Part shown: in pieces, positions 26,302 to 39,990 of the stretch
Layout: each line of letters opens with the position of its first letter
Numbering within the stretch: the stretch's first letter is position 1
Assembly (NCBI RefSeq): GCF_001039355.2
Contig: NW_019776113.1
Location: 9,787-73,786 of the forward strand
DNA length: 64,000 nt
Direction: 5' to 3'
Source: Lingula anatina
Taxonomy: Eukaryota > Brachiopoda > Lingulata > Lingulida > Lingulidae
Translations under genes and position numbers: made by a program
The notes under the pieces: generated by a model
The model's input: only the letters and a program-made list of their open reading frames with translations
What the model was told of the DNA's origin: nothing
Databases searched by the model: none

Positions 26302-28142
26302 ACAGCACTTTCTCAGGTCATTTCAAACTTGTTTTATGTGTAGGCATTTGGTTCTGAACATGCAAATAGGCCCATACATTCCAAATACTGCTGCAGCTTA
26401 GTCCAAATGTAACCCAGGTGTTAATTTAAATCTTAAATCAATGTGATAATGGTTTGCAAATCCATTTTACCTTGGGGGAGGTATGTGCTTTAATTCAAAC
26501 CTTCAAATGACAAAAACACATTATATAGAAAATTCCTGAGAGTGGTAAAAACATAAAACAAAGAAAACCAGTAGCTTGCTTCAAGCTCAAATCTCACACC
26601 CTTGTCAGCAAGGATATTTATGTCTAAGACACAAGTCAGTTCCTAGCTGGAGATTTTTTTTAAAAAACTTCCCGTTTGCAAGAACCTTTCAATCTTTTGG
26701 GAAGGATAAAATACAAAGCTCAGAACCCCCTTTGTATTCTTCTGTGACTCCTTACTGTTTCTTTGTGAGTAGGCACCCCAGCTGCCTGTAGTTCTTTGAG
26801 TTTGTACAGGACATCACTCTGGTGTGTGTTGAATTCTTTGGCATATTTGTGAGCAAGGACTTCAATTGAAGCAACATCACCCTGAAATGATCCAATAAGA
26901 ATAAAATGAAATAACTGCTTAGTTTTTGGCAACAATGTTTTATACACGTATAAGCAATGGATTATAGTATTATAGTAATTACATACTACATATGTACTAA
27001 TAAAAAGAGGGTTATTCAAACAAGTAATAAATATAAAATATCACAAAAATCATGTTTCCTATAAATTTATAATATTTTTGAAAACAATGTATTACATAAT
27101 AAATATATCACTTTAATTGCACCCAATAACAAACCAATCAAATGTCATCAAAGGTCAATAATTCTCACTTTACATATTTTGATAAACTAAAATGCTATAG
27201 AGTACTTTGACCAAACATTTAAGTTGGGCTTCATCATGCATCACTTGCCCCTTTCAACACAACATAAATATTTTTGGCATATTTCTACTGTTTACATTTA
27301 TATTCAAGTTGAAATGAGACTGAACTTGGATTACACTTTTACAGTCTCCAACAACCATATACAATTCCACCCTCTGTGTAGATAACATTAGACAGTGTGG
27401 TGCAGTTTCACACTGCCCATTCACTGAAGTGATCTGTCACCTTTATCCCTGATTAATGGCAAAATATAGGGACCAGTTTTGGTCATTAATCTCTCCTTTT
27501 GGCATCATGGTATCAGACAGCTCAGTGATCTACACAAAGAACATACCAGATCTGAGTAAATACCCTCTCCTGCCACCTGTCGCCATACCCTCTTAATTTG
27601 CTTCTTCACTTGGGCAACAAAACCTAATTCCAGCTATCAGTCCTGTTTGCAATGATTTAGATATGTTGGTGAGAAACGAAGCAGGTATTAATGGGCCATT
27701 AATCTGATGGAATGGCATCTGCTGGCCATTCTGAATGATAAAACATTGGGAACACCATAGTGGCAGCCACCCTGATCCTTTTTAGAATAGGGACAACACC
27801 TCTCCTCAGTCTCCTCTAGCTAGAAATGATGTTTGTCATTACCATTCATTGATGGGCAACATGAAGTATCAGACTGTGCCAAAAACTTTTAGCCTCCTAG
27901 CCCTTTTGGCTAACAGGGTCTAGGAATATACAAGACTAAAGTAGAAACAGTGGTCAGTAACTGAAAAAAATTACCATATTTTTCTGACTCTGATACAATA
28001 TTAATGGCATTTGGTATGGGGCCCAGTGTTGAAATTAAAGACTGGAGTTGGTGAGGTTTTTTAAAAAGATTAAAAAAGACTGATAGTGCCTGAGGAGAGA
28101 ATATATGCTGGACTGACACTAAGAAGTGGATCCAAACTTGTT
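26302..28142. repeat. Block C of a three-copy segment
   Basis: This begins abruptly after the N at 26301 at the point equivalent to 21661 of block A, and is continuous on the right with unique intron sequence leading to exon 1. Confidence 0.9.
26756..26881 (-). CDS. Exon 2 of the SAMD5/SASH1-like gene (copy C, nearest exon 1)
   Basis: This is a 126-nt exon of 42 codons with a ttcag acceptor and an ACA|gtaagg donor, phase 0 at both ends, so it joins exon 1 in frame. It encodes SIEVLAHKYAKEFNTH and SDVLYKLKELQ. The pattern I-x-x-L-A-x-x-YA...NT..SDV....EL matches the N-terminal region of SASH1; a related segment is also found near the SASH1 C-terminus. The identical exon recurs at 24935-25060 and 22115-22240. 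Reading through the donor gives 11 more residues before a stop. Confidence 0.82.
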
Positions 28143-29481
28143 TCAGGTTGCATATAATCAGATGGTACCGTGGATGGGGGTGGTGGGTGGGTCTATTTTG
28201 CTACTTAAGGTAATGCATCATACCTAATAATTCACTGTGCAATTTGATTACAAGGCCTTACCAGTCTGATGTGTGTAAACTACTAATATCTATGTGATAA
28301 AACTCAGACAATAAATGATAGTAACAATGGTACACAAGCTGATAGTCTTTAATCAAAGCAGCCTATCTACAAAAGACATATAAAAAAAAAACCAAATTAT
28401 AATACCCAGAAGAATCGCTTATGTACCAAAAAGAAAAAAAAAGAGACTGTTGGAGTGACAGCTAAATATGTTTCCTATCATTCATACTGGTAGTTGTAGT
28501 AACCCCTGACACATTGGCCAATCCTAAACTTTTGATGGTGGCAATGTTAAATAGATTGAATCCAGAAACGTACCAAAAGTCAGGCTACACAACTGGACAG
28601 AAGGAATTCAAAAACAGCTGAAGCCACAACAGTGGGAATATTTTCATTTTCTCTCAAATACAGAAAAAGAAAAAACATCATTCAGTAACCACCCAAGTTC
28701 ACAAGTGACTGCATACATGTTTTGCAAATGTTTGTAGTCCACAAATATTGTCAAGGGGACAATTAATTTTTTTCTTACTCAAAAATTACCTCTTGTATAT
28801 TTGGCCAATATCTGTGTTATTACCTTTTGAGGCATGTGGCTTGCGTATACGTTGCATATAATTGAACAAGTTTAGCAAATAGTGAATAGGTCTAAAGAAT
28901 AAAATATGTGAATGCCTATAACATAATGGTTTAATTTCCTACAATTCTCTTTCCTTATCTACTACAGCAATGTCTCCACAAATCATTTGTCAATTGCTAA
29001 CATTTCCTCACAAGTCTTAACCTCCCCTCTCTTCAATCACATGAAAACCATAATTGTTCTACATTGTCAGCCAGCATGTTTATTCTATTTCGCCAGACAA
29101 TTTTTTGCTACAGATCAAATAGAGATGAATATCCCCTCCAGAGGATTGAGAGATGCAACAATATCTTTTTCAAAGAGGGGCAACATTGGGCCATTTGTTA
29201 AGGGCATGCTACACAGAAACTTCACAAATACAGCACCCTCCTCCTTTACTGATAGAACACAATCGATAATAGGGTTCATCCCCTCCCTTCCATCCATACA
29301 CTTCACTCCAGACAGGCGTGTTCTGAATAATCCACCAACGCTATTTATACATTCCTCATTCAACAAATTGTAATTTCCTTAGATAATCAGTTATCTTTTT
29401 CTGATAGATTTCTTCCAGGCATAATTCAGACACCCAGGCCTTTTACTCATAAATCATTTAACAAATATTTACATCACACAA

Positions 29482-29771
29482 TTAAGAGGGAAGGTCCTTA
29501 ACAATATCTATAGGTTGAGAGGAAAGGTAAGCACTTAAAGCCGACAAAGGCCCAGGAACCTTTGGCTCCAATATTGCTGATAAATTTGCAATTCTGCCCT
29601 CTTCGTGAGAATCCACCACTGTTATTTCATTTGTGGTAGAGTGCCCAAATACTATAGAGTAACAGTTCCCTGTCGCCAGCAAAGTCTGCAAGAAAGGACC
29701 CAAGTATCGCTCACCACGTAATTCTAGCAGGGCCGATAATTTGTCCAAACTTTTACTTATTGACTTGTAAC
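29482..29771 (-). pseudogene. Unidentified coding-like fragment with Cys and Asp-Ser-His motifs
   Basis: An open stretch of roughly 95 codons without an ATG reads LELRGERYLGPFLQTL, then GNCYSIVFGHS and ITVVDSHEEG. The composition is protein-like and the V-x-D-S-H element faintly recalls cysteine-peptidase (C76/OTU-like) folds carried by some invertebrate mobile elements. No start or splice context is evident. Probably a mobile-element relic in an intron; identity unproven. Confidence 0.25.
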
Positions 29772-32700
29772 AGGCCGATCAAAGTTGTGCTATTCAAACA
29801 ATTATTGAGTGAACTGATCAATGGAAAGGTTTTTTTATTCTCCTGATTATGTTAAATGGGCTGGTGAAAGAGTGCTTTACTACAAAATGGAATGGGATAA
29901 TATTTTTGTGTTCTCTTTTCTCTGCTATCATATCACCAATTCACCTTTCCCCCTTCAACATTGTGTGAGACAACAAAACACTTTCTCCTACACCTTATTC
30001 AGTGAACATCAAAAGCTATAGATTAACCGCATAGGTCTGGGTTTTTTCTTTCACAATGTAACCAAACTTAGAAATACCTTTGCTTTCTAATTCAAAATAA
30101 ACATTTCTATTCACATGCAGCAATGTCGTAGCAGCAGAAGTATAGATCAGACTTTTTCACTGTTAAATTTATTCTTTGAGAGTGTTCCACATATATCAAT
30201 ATTCAAAACATCAAGGTAGTCTTTTTCATGTTAAGTAGCCTGTCTATGCTATCAAAGCTGCCCATCACATCAAAGTGTCATGTCCGAGAGGCTAGGTGAT
30301 GAAAAGCCATTACTTAAAGAGAGAGGTCCACTTCAGCAGACCATATCTATTTTGTATCCAAACACCATTCAACTGATGGGATGTTTGCTATACAAAGTAA
30401 GACAATTTTTCAATGTTTTTCTGATGGGGCTTTTGCTTCCACCCTGCTGTCAACAGACACCCTGTCCAAACACATCATGCAGGAATAATGTGTTCTTTTT
30501 AAATGGCACCCATGGAAGTCTGACCATGTAAAACACTTTGCTTCACTGTTTCTTTTATTCCATCTCCCCTTTCTGACACCAGAAAGAACAAAATTTCAAC
30601 CTAGAGGCTATTCTGTGGCATGTTGTTTTCATCAGAAGGGTCGAACAAAATTTTAGACTCTTTCTGCCAAGAGATGACATTATTTCTTTGTTGGTGGGCC
30701 AGATTATTTTTTTCCTGTAACACAATACACCAATAGATGCCAACAAGTTAAAGTGAAAAGAAAACATAATGACGCTGGGAGTGAGAGATAAATGGTTTCT
30801 TCTTGCAGTAATCAATTTGGGCATAAATAATAAATTGCTTAATGATTACAGGGGAGTGGGGTCAATTAAGGCAAGAACTAGAGCGTATTGTCATTTGACT
30901 ACCAGTCATATTCTCGGTTAACTGTGTAATTTGATTTTAATCACAGGTAATACAATCACCTGAACTCAGGTGGAAAAATTACTTGACTTTGGGGTTTTAC
31001 CCTGGAATACCTCATATCAAGCAATATCTTTATACAATTTTCCAATATCGTACCTGGGCTTCTCCTTGCAATCATTATTTTTTGTGTTGGCCAAATAAAA
31101 TAAAGTTATAATCAATTCAATTATAACTTTATGAGCAAAAAGCAAACATTTGACATAATTTTCTTTGTTTCTTTCACAGAAAATTACCCTTAAATCATTA
31201 GTAGGTTAGTCCAAACCTTGACATGACTGTCAAAGCAATTTAATGTATTTTTTTCAACTATTCTCTGTATGAAGTGAACTAAGTGTTCATCAGTACATTT
31301 GATTGTCCACAATAATCTGAACATCAGGGTACTAAGCCCAGGTTAGGCGTTGAATGCTTTCTGTTTAACTTTTACACCTGTAAGACCAAACTCACTTTTT
31401 TTTCAATGTTTTGTTCATTTTATGTGCACAGGTGGATGGAGTCTTCTTACTGTTTGATTTGTTTATTCACCTATCCTCAATGTTAACTATATAGAAGGCA
31501 CATTATGAGGTAATCCTACTCTAACATTACATATATATTCACACTACCACCTAAGTGGAAGTAATCATACATAAACAAACAACGCTCAGCTGTACCTGTC
31601 TTGGAGAATTCATCATACTCATGTTTTTCATATCCCATTTATTTTACCACCCATTGTGTTGAGAAGTTAGCTTCTGATTGCGAGGGTTTTAGGTTTCTGA
31701 TGTGGAATGATCAGAACAAGGCTGCACCTGTGACACCTCCACATAGGAGATTATTAAAGTCTAACTATTCACTATTTCTAAAACAGAAACTTTTATTACA
31801 AAAGGCAGGGTAATAAGATTCTCTAAAAAAATAAAATTATTTCACAACCCCTTGAATTATTCTGGTATTTAGGGGAAGCATTTTTCTGGTATTCTACAAG
31901 TTAAATTGCAAAAGTTTGGCATACTGATAAAAGCTTGAGTTTCTTTAACTGATGTGTCATTTCATTTGTCATCATAATAAGAGCCCAGGTTCTCTGCACC
32001 TGATGCCATACATACAAACGCACACCTGTATTGTTCAACTGATACATCTTAAAACATGGAACAGATCTGATCAGTACATAAGGATATACCATGGCAAACA
32101 ATCCTCATGGAAAAAAGTAATAAATAAGAAAATCCTTCCAGTTAGACCCCTCCTATCTTCCAGACAATATGACCAGGTGAGTGTGTTCATCCTGTTTATT
32201 TTTCTGTAAGCCAAGCACTGTTGTACCCAGCCTACACTGAAACCCAACACGGAAAAGGCTGAGCAACTTTCTGTTCATGCACATTGATCCACATCTTGAC
32301 CAGCAGGGCAATTCTATGATTAATGGTTATTAATGGGTGATAATGAGAGGAAGTGAAGAAAGAGTCATAGGGGAAAAGGTAAAGGGGAGCAGGTGAAAGA
32401 AATGTGTAGACAGAGACCAAATATTGATGTCCTAGGTTCAATTACTACAGTTCACTCTGAACCACCACTGCAGTCAGGCAGGCAAATGATCTCACTGTCT
32501 GACACTATCCCAAAGTTATCAAGACTAAATCTAAGGAGACAGACTGACACTATTCCATAAAAGTCTCCAAATAATTCTGAAATAATCCAATTAATGACTA
32601 TTAATAGGTAGGTAAGTTATTTACAGCCGACATATCATGAAATCACCTTCTCCTAAATAATACAATTAGTTTACAGCTGGCTTTACAGGAAACATTTTAA

Positions 32701-34176
32701 CAGTGAGTGAGGTGACAGAAAATCAGTTATAAAAAGGAATCCTTCAGCCATCTGTCAACTATACTATGTCATGGTGTTAATCCTATGGTCATTTATGGCA
32801 AAAGGCAGACCACCAACATGAAGGTCTTCCGAAAAATATTTGTGGTAAAATTTATGATCTGTTAAACCTATTGTTTTAGTAGCACATATCACTGTATCAA
32901 CCATTCAATCAGTCAAATACCAGGTATCATGGTTGTCTGTTTGTTATAATGCTATATTGTCATAATTTTTATGTTCTGCTAAGTCTGAAGCAATGCTATT
33001 ACTATACATTGAAATACATACTGAAAATAACTATTAAATCTGTAGAAAAATATTTTACCAGTATAACTGAGATAATTAACCAAATAAATAAATGAATAGT
33101 ATGATGCCAAAATAGATGAGCAAAAGACAGACTTTTGTGCATGCAGGTAGAAATATGTTGGATGTGAACAACTTTGAAGTGGTTTGTGCTCAGAACTCTG
33201 ACAAGGCAGCCAATCAAACACTTATATCAAGGAAATGCCTAGCAAACCTTCACAAAAATACTTCTCTACCATCAAACCCTTCAGATAATGAAGTCCTTCA
33301 AAAATACCCATCCACCTCATTTGCTTTGATATTATATTCTTATGAACTTCCAACTGTTCTATCCAGACAAGTAAAAGGTTTTATACTAAACTGACCATTT
33401 ATTATCCATATTCTGGTAGTCAAACTATGCTAGAAAGGACCCTTGTATGGCACAATTATCAAATGGCCTTAGCCCTGCTGGGTGTAACACTGCAGGTCAT
33501 AGCTTTGAAGTTGTGCATCATCTTATCACCTGTGTAAGGTAGGTAGTTACAGTAAGTCTGCAGTATTGTCCAGGACAAGGGAAGGTGAGAGTAACAGCTG
33601 TTGAGGGAGGAAAATCTGTGGACATCGTCAAATTAAGTGAATGGGCCTGATTGTGTATCTTTGTGCCAAAGGTAAACAGCAGCTGGCAAGGATAAATCTC
33701 TCATAGTGCCCCATACACTGTCTGCATCCATTTTCCATAAAGTACATTCTATATCACACAAAGCACACATGTACTCACTGTGGCAAATGTACTGGATGTA
33801 AACAGGGAAAAATGCGTTTAACGTGGGCAGCAAAACAATGAGCACCATTTTTTCGGTATTTTTTCCTGCAATATTCTTGTAAACTGTCTGCTTTGTCCAA
33901 CTAAGGAAACAGAAATCATGATTAACATAACATATAAAATCCAAAACGTAGGCAGGCAAGTTAGTGAATCTTAACCACATTTACTGTAACCAACAAAAAG
34001 TCTCTTTGTGTTGAACAAAATGTTGGACATTTCAGTAAATAGGCTTTCTACAACAATGACCTTCCTATCACTCTTTGATGAAAGTATAATTCTCTACTGC
34101 ATGAAGTAATTTCCCTAATCTAGTTGCTCTATGGACATAAGTCCTATGATTTTGCTAATGTTGAAGGGTACATTAA

Positions 34177-34318
34177 GGCTTCATTCACATGGAAAGTCTA
34201 TTTTCTAAAAATCTATTTTCTATTCGCAGTATCTTATGATCATGGTCTAAGATATCATAAGACATACCGCGAATAGAAAATAGAATTTAGAAAATAGACA
34301 TTGCATGTGAATGAAGCC
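34177..34318. mobile_element. 142-bp hairpin MITE, same family as 5343-5597
   Basis: Ends are GGCTTCATTCACATGG and GTGAATGAAGCC, with TAA duplicated at 34174-34176 and 34319-34321. The outer arms match the longer copy; the central arm segment is deleted. Confidence 0.85.
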
Positions 34319-36558
34319 TAAACCCGAATATGACATGTGGCAAACAATGTTCACATCTTGTGAATTATACTGAATGCTGGAATTATAGAAATATTGTATT
34401 TTAATACAATAAAACCTCAACTTGAAGGTCTATAACATGTGAAAACATTCTACAGAAGAACATTGTTTAAAGTTTCAGATATTTTACCAGCCTTTCACAT
34501 ATTGCTGTTTAAACTGATTAAACTAAAGAAAACGACATTAAAAATTATGTTTGTACCTTGATCATCACTAATGTTGGATTTACAAATGTCTAAATGGTTG
34601 AATGTTTTTCATTCCTGAGTGTTTAGTCCCTGAAGTGTTGTACTGTAACTACATTTCTCAAATAAAGGCATTGCACTCAAACTTTGTCAAATTACCAAGC
34701 ACCCTTTTCCTTTCTTCCTCTTTTGATTGGAATAGTGAAGTGTATTTGTAAAAAGTTAATATCTTAAACATCTGCCAAGTCTTGGCCTATTATTGAAAGA
34801 AAATTACTTGGATCGGGATGAAGTTTATCATAGGTCAGGGTGATGTTATGACCTTTTTAAAAGTGGAAATGTCTCAGCTGATTGGATAGGCATAGTGCCT
34901 CTTCTCTCAAGAAGTCTCCAAGTCTATTGATTGTTGGAGTCACCTTCTGCTCATCTGCACAGATGAAATTGACAACTTCTGATGTTGTCAATTACAATGT
35001 TTTTTCCAAGCATAACTGAAACTGACAAGACAGTAGTTGTCAGTTTCCCATTGTAGATAACGCTGAAATGAACATGTATACAGTGAGGTAAGAAATCCCC
35101 TTAGAGGAAAGAATGTATTACCCTTCTTGCTAAGATGCTTAGTAGTTACATTGCTTTAATCAGATACTTGTGGCATATGTGATCCCCAAAGCAACCTGCT
35201 GTCATTGTTAATTACAGGAAACCAACCTGAGCTATGTCAGATGCAGCAGCTCATCTGTAACACTACTAGAATATCTTATCCTCAAGTGTACTAGGCACTG
35301 ATAATGAGCAGTCTATTCTATGCCTACAGCCCCTACAGAGAGCACACTTCCTGATATAAATTGGAAATGCCAACAAATACACCCAACCTTTTAATAGTTT
35401 CTATATAGTAGTTGTATTAATCACAAAAAATACTCTAATGCACTTTCCTACCTATGTCTTTATTGTGACAATGTCTTTATCTAAAATTTTAAATGCACTT
35501 AGAAATATCTAAGCAGCATATTGTGCCTTTCATTTTATATAGCGGAAAGGCTTTCAGTATATAAATCACAAAAACAAATCTATAACTGTTGATTATGGCT
35601 GATGGTTTATATATTTGTTATGAAGATATCTCCAATCCCACTGGTAGTCAAAGATGAAAACTTTTCAACACTAATGAAATAAAGATGTCTTAATAATGTC
35701 AATTTGAGCTGAGTAACCACTTTTTCTTCCCATCTGTCTGTCGCCACTGCTCTCTCTCTCTCATGACAATAAATGTGAGCAGAGAGATGCAGAATGAGCC
35801 TCACCAGCAGGCAGCAATTAATGTCAATTTATTAATTGAGCGGCTGTGAGAAACTAATGGTCACAACATTAGGAGCCAGACACAGCTTTTGTCCTGGTTA
35901 TAAAAGCCCTATTCTTATGATTTAATCACCTCTTCTTTGCAATAATAATGATATCAATATTTTATCAAACGCACAGGTAGAGTTTAACAGGCCCCACTGC
36001 TTTCAATGATCTTTCTGATAACCTGAGGTGTCTACAGAAGATTTGCGGTGCATGGCCCCAACCCATGCCCTGTGACGGAAATAGAACCGTAATTATAACA
36101 TAGCAATACCAAATTATACAGAGATATATGTAGAGATATTTGTTCTTTACCCAACCCAAGTGCTTTGCTTTGATCAGTACACTTTATTTAACCCATTCTG
36201 TTCGCCTGTGAACTTGCCGAAAAGCACACTATTGGGAATTATGTCCACAATAGGTCAATGATTTTACATAATGACTTTAAAGAGCAATAATAATTCTCTT
36301 GCATAAACAGTTGTGGTTTGTTTGGGTTTGTAGGCCCATGACCATATACTCCTATATAATTTTCATAGCGGAACTTTGTAGGTGGGTGAAGTAAAAACAC
36401 ATAAGAACAAACATTTTTAGAACATGAAGTGATTAAGTACCTGGGAAACTTTTCTGATTACAGAACAGCATTGATTTTTATTGAATGTGACATACAATAA
36501 AAAGTGTTATTTACTTTTGTGGGCCTACTGTCTGTGCAAGGAAGTTCGGCCGACTTAC

Positions 36559-37029
36559 CTGACTAGAAAGTTGAGATAGATCAATACGATCTTGTGATAG
36601 TTTTTCCAGAATAATTGCAGTTAATTTCTTTTGTGGAATAACAACAAGAGCATTCTTTCCCTCTTCATACTCGTCTACCCTGTAGTCCCGAGGCAAGTAA
36701 ATGTCTTTGGAAGGCGAAGTGGGTGTTGTGTCTGTACTACTCGAGTTACTGAGAGGTCTCGGAGAAACTTGGTCATTGTATGGGTAATTTGTAACGCCTG
36801 GTTCTTCTAGTGTAAAATATACTGAAGTGGCACCCTCCTCTCGAATCTGGTGTACAGCTTTCAAGATTTCTTTTCTGTGGCTCTTTTTAACAACTCCGAT
36901 AGCGTCCAAATCATCTTCTCCGATTTGTTTGCAAACTTCCAAGTCGTCGTACCCGTTGTCTAAAAATGCTTGAGTATATCCGACAAAATTCAGAGACCTC
37001 AGCCAGTTTTCGACGATGTTCTCCTCCAT
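36559..37029 (-). CDS. Exon 1 of a SAMD5/SASH1-like SAM-domain adaptor gene
   Basis: This exon encodes 157 residues from an ATG at 37029 to a CAG|gtaagt donor, ending in phase 0. Residues about 1-66 form a SAM domain with NGYDDLEVCKQIG and DLDAIGV, followed by YFTLE; these match vertebrate SAMD5 closely. A Ser/Thr/Pro-rich linker (about 85-110) follows, then a segment with LVVIPQKKL and the pattern L..DRIDLS, which matches the C-terminal part of SAMD5 and a similar stretch of SASH1. SAMD5 and SASH1 are adaptor or scaffold proteins acting through SAM-domain contacts; the exact role here is unknown. Without splicing the frame would continue about 15 residues past the donor. The rest of the gene lies to the left on the minus strand. 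Confidence 0.88.
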
Positions 37030-37191
37030 AACGCATTGGTATATATGTGTATTTAGCGTCTACCTAACTATATTCACTTTTCTTAACACATCCATTATAA
37101 ACACAGAGACTACTTGCGGCACACTTCACGCTCACTCGGAAAGTACAGTCAACTACTGACATTTCCACTGCGCGCGCACTACTGCGCCATC

Positions 37192-37199
37192 TGACGTCA
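37192..37199. promoter_or_regulatory. CRE-like palindrome upstream of the SAMD5/SASH1-like gene
   Basis: A perfect TGACGTCA lies about 165 bp upstream of the start codon, beside a locally GC-rich patch with GCGCGCGC and GCGCCATCT in an otherwise AT-rich region. TGACGTCA is the CREB/ATF consensus. The position fits a core-promoter element of the minus-strand gene; function is inferred. Confidence 0.45.
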
Positions 37200-39990
37200 T
37201 TTTGGGGAAACCCTCCACTTCGCGGAATAAAACGATTCCGCCATCAAAGAAAAAACAAATAAATAAATTGACAAACAATGATTCACCACCTGCCTTAATA
37301 CCTATTCCTGCTACATAATGTTTATGCCTCATTCAAGTTTTGCGTTTGAGAAAAACCAATGAAAACAGAATCATTATTTGAGAAGTGCTTACAATAGCGC
37401 GTTATGCAGAATCCTCGTGTAGCCTCATGTTTGACTTGAAGACCATTGTAGGCCTCAGATTATTACATCTATGGAAATGGCAAAGTACTTTCACAACTCA
37501 AGTTCAGGATAACCAATGCGACAGAAATATATGCAACAGTTTTGTATTTTTATACAGCCATGTTATACTTTTCACTTCATTACAGCCCAAATCATGTGTG
37601 TGAATTCTGCATGAACATGAATGTTATTAATAGCTTGCATCCTTAGGCAAAATCATTTTTGCATAATTTACAGCCCTACACATTTGTTTTTTGACTCAGT
37701 CCCAAAGAGTCATACCCTTGAGGGAGCATCAGCTATGGTCTTAATGACCATTAAACTGAATTTATGATTAGCAATATATTGCTCTCAGTAAAATACATTC
37801 AGTTCATCAAGGCAACAGGCTGCAGTGGTCAGCTTCCAATTTAAATTAATTTAGAGTTTGAATTTCTAAAATAAAAACTGACATTTTTCTGACATATGAA
37901 GTTTGACACCAGATCAATATGTGCGCAAATGAGTTCTTCGTAAATTGTGTTAGGTGTCCCTTCAACAGGTCAGCCCATTGTTTTCAAGAACTGATTGCTG
38001 TCAAATTCCAGCAGTTTTTTCAATTTCATCAGGCAGACAACCCAGGGTTTTCTTTCAACCAGAAAGAAGAAAAATGGCCTCAGCGTAGGGTGTATTCATC
38101 TAGTGTATTCATCTTTATTCATGTGGTATGGTGATACAGTCCCCTGGAGAGTTAGATATGTCACTAGAGTTGACATCCTCAAATCATAAATTGATAAAAT
38201 TTGCAGTGCTTTAATATCAAAAAAATTTAGTAGACAAAAGCAAAGCTGATCATATTTCAAACTGTTGCATTAAGTATCTTAGTCAAGCATGAGACAATAA
38301 TTAACATGGTGTGTATTTTGTCTGATGCATATGAACAGCAATACCAGCAATACCTTATTTCTATTCTATGCAATATCGTAGGTTTTTAGAAGTTGTATAC
38401 TCAGTCTGAAGGAAACTTTTTAAATATGTAGAGGAAGCAGTGAAATATATGTTGTAACTAAAATGATTTTACACCTGCAAAGGGAAGTACAAAGTTCGGT
38501 TATATAAATACATATAGCCAATTCTGTAAAAAAAAAACTCAAATACTAATAAATTAAACCATGCGAACATGTCAAATTACTTTGACATATACATTAATAA
38601 CAAGTAACTGCAAATTCAGATATTTCAAGGTGCATCAGTTATTTCATGTCTTAACTATGGGTGATCTATCTTAAATGAGTCATATAATAAGTGGTGTAGA
38701 AAATCAACATTTTTGGGTTCTATTTACGATATCTGAAAACAAAATAATATAATTTTGTAAGTGAACTACATTGAATTAATCAATAAAAAAACTGCATTCT
38801 AGGAAACTTGTCAACTTTTAATTGCTATGCAATCAATTTTTCAAAGGAAAAAGATATATAAATAGAAACCACTTATTATATAATATGAAAACAAGTGCAG
38901 GGAAATAATAATTCAGATTCATAAGTTATCACCACATATAAACATTTGCCCCCACTTAGGGTGTTGCCCCCTGACTGGATGAAAACTTGTATCTTGCAGG
39001 TTTATGCCCCCTTACAACTTATGTCACAGTGAGCAAACACAAGCAGAAACAGCTCAAAAATGACTAATAAGAAGCCACTTAAAACACAGGCACACTTGAT
39101 AACATTGTGGCTGATGTTGGTCAACTTATTAACCTAGAGTAATTCTTTTGTTAAGGTGTCTGATCAACTGTAAGGCCGCATTAACAATAGTGGACTAACT
39201 ACTCCGTAGATCAAATATGGTGACCCACTTAAAAGCTTGCCATCTAACCCACTAATGGACACTGAATAGATTCCCTGCTAGGATTACGCAACGAGCATTC
39301 AAGTGGGTCGGCCATATTTGATTCATGGACCAGTATTTCTGAAACTATATGAACCTTAGTGAACACCACTAGTTTTATTATTAAAGGCAAAAATTGAAGT
39401 CAAGTGTAAGCTTTATGTATCTGAGAGAGATGGCATCAGCAAATAATATACTATTCTCATTGTCTAACAGTGGCAATGACCATTTGAGAAGAGATTAACA
39501 TTTGGATGACAAATCTAGAGACAACTTCGCACAAGACTTTCAAAGTAAATTGTAACAGCCCTGTCAAATTTCGTATGGGCCAGACTACAAATATTTAATT
39601 CCTTAAACACTTGAGATCAGAAAAGACACACATAATCTTTTAACAGTAGTATTACCTTATGCAAATGTAGACAACCTTCTTCTGCAGACATTTTAAGATA
39701 TTCAAAAGATTTAACGACCAGTTTTTCTGAGCTGTGTTTCTTCTGCCCAGTTGTTGTTTTCTCAAATGTGAAGGCAAGAGCTCATGATGACATGAACTGT
39801 ACTCCCAAAATCTTCCTGTACTAGAATCCTTAACAGAACCTGAACCTGTGAAGCTTGACATGCATTCATAAGTACATCTTAAAAACTCATCTAGCCTTAA
39901 TGTCATGACTTTTTGTCACAATTTATCTTTTATGCTGACTGTTTCGTCATCTCATTCTGATTTCTGTTTTTGTCTGAAAAATTCCAATTA
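37200..39990. other. Intergenic region between the SAMD5/SASH1-like gene and GTF2E1
   Basis: This holds the inverted repeat at 39204-39330 and a candidate minus-strand AATAAA at 39374-39379 for GTF2E1. No other gene is seen. Confidence 0.5.
39204..39330. repeat. Inverted repeat, arms about 27 bp
   Basis: ATCAAATATGGTGACCCACT at the left pairs with AAGTGGGTCGGCCATATTTG at the right with a few mismatches. It may be an old MITE; no target duplication was recognised. Confidence 0.5.

Larger units (their letters stand above)
28143..36558 (-). other. First intron of the SAMD5/SASH1-like gene (unique part)
   Basis: This contains the coding-like fragment at 29482-29771 and the MITE at 34177-34318. 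Nothing else is recognised. Confidence 0.5.

Noticed and set aside
28987-29373. 128-codon plus-strand frame
   Set aside because: It lies antisense to the coding-like minus-strand fragment and has no recognisable features.
33633-33980. 115-codon open frame on the minus strand
   Set aside because: Cys/Trp-rich random-looking composition, no homology or splice signals.
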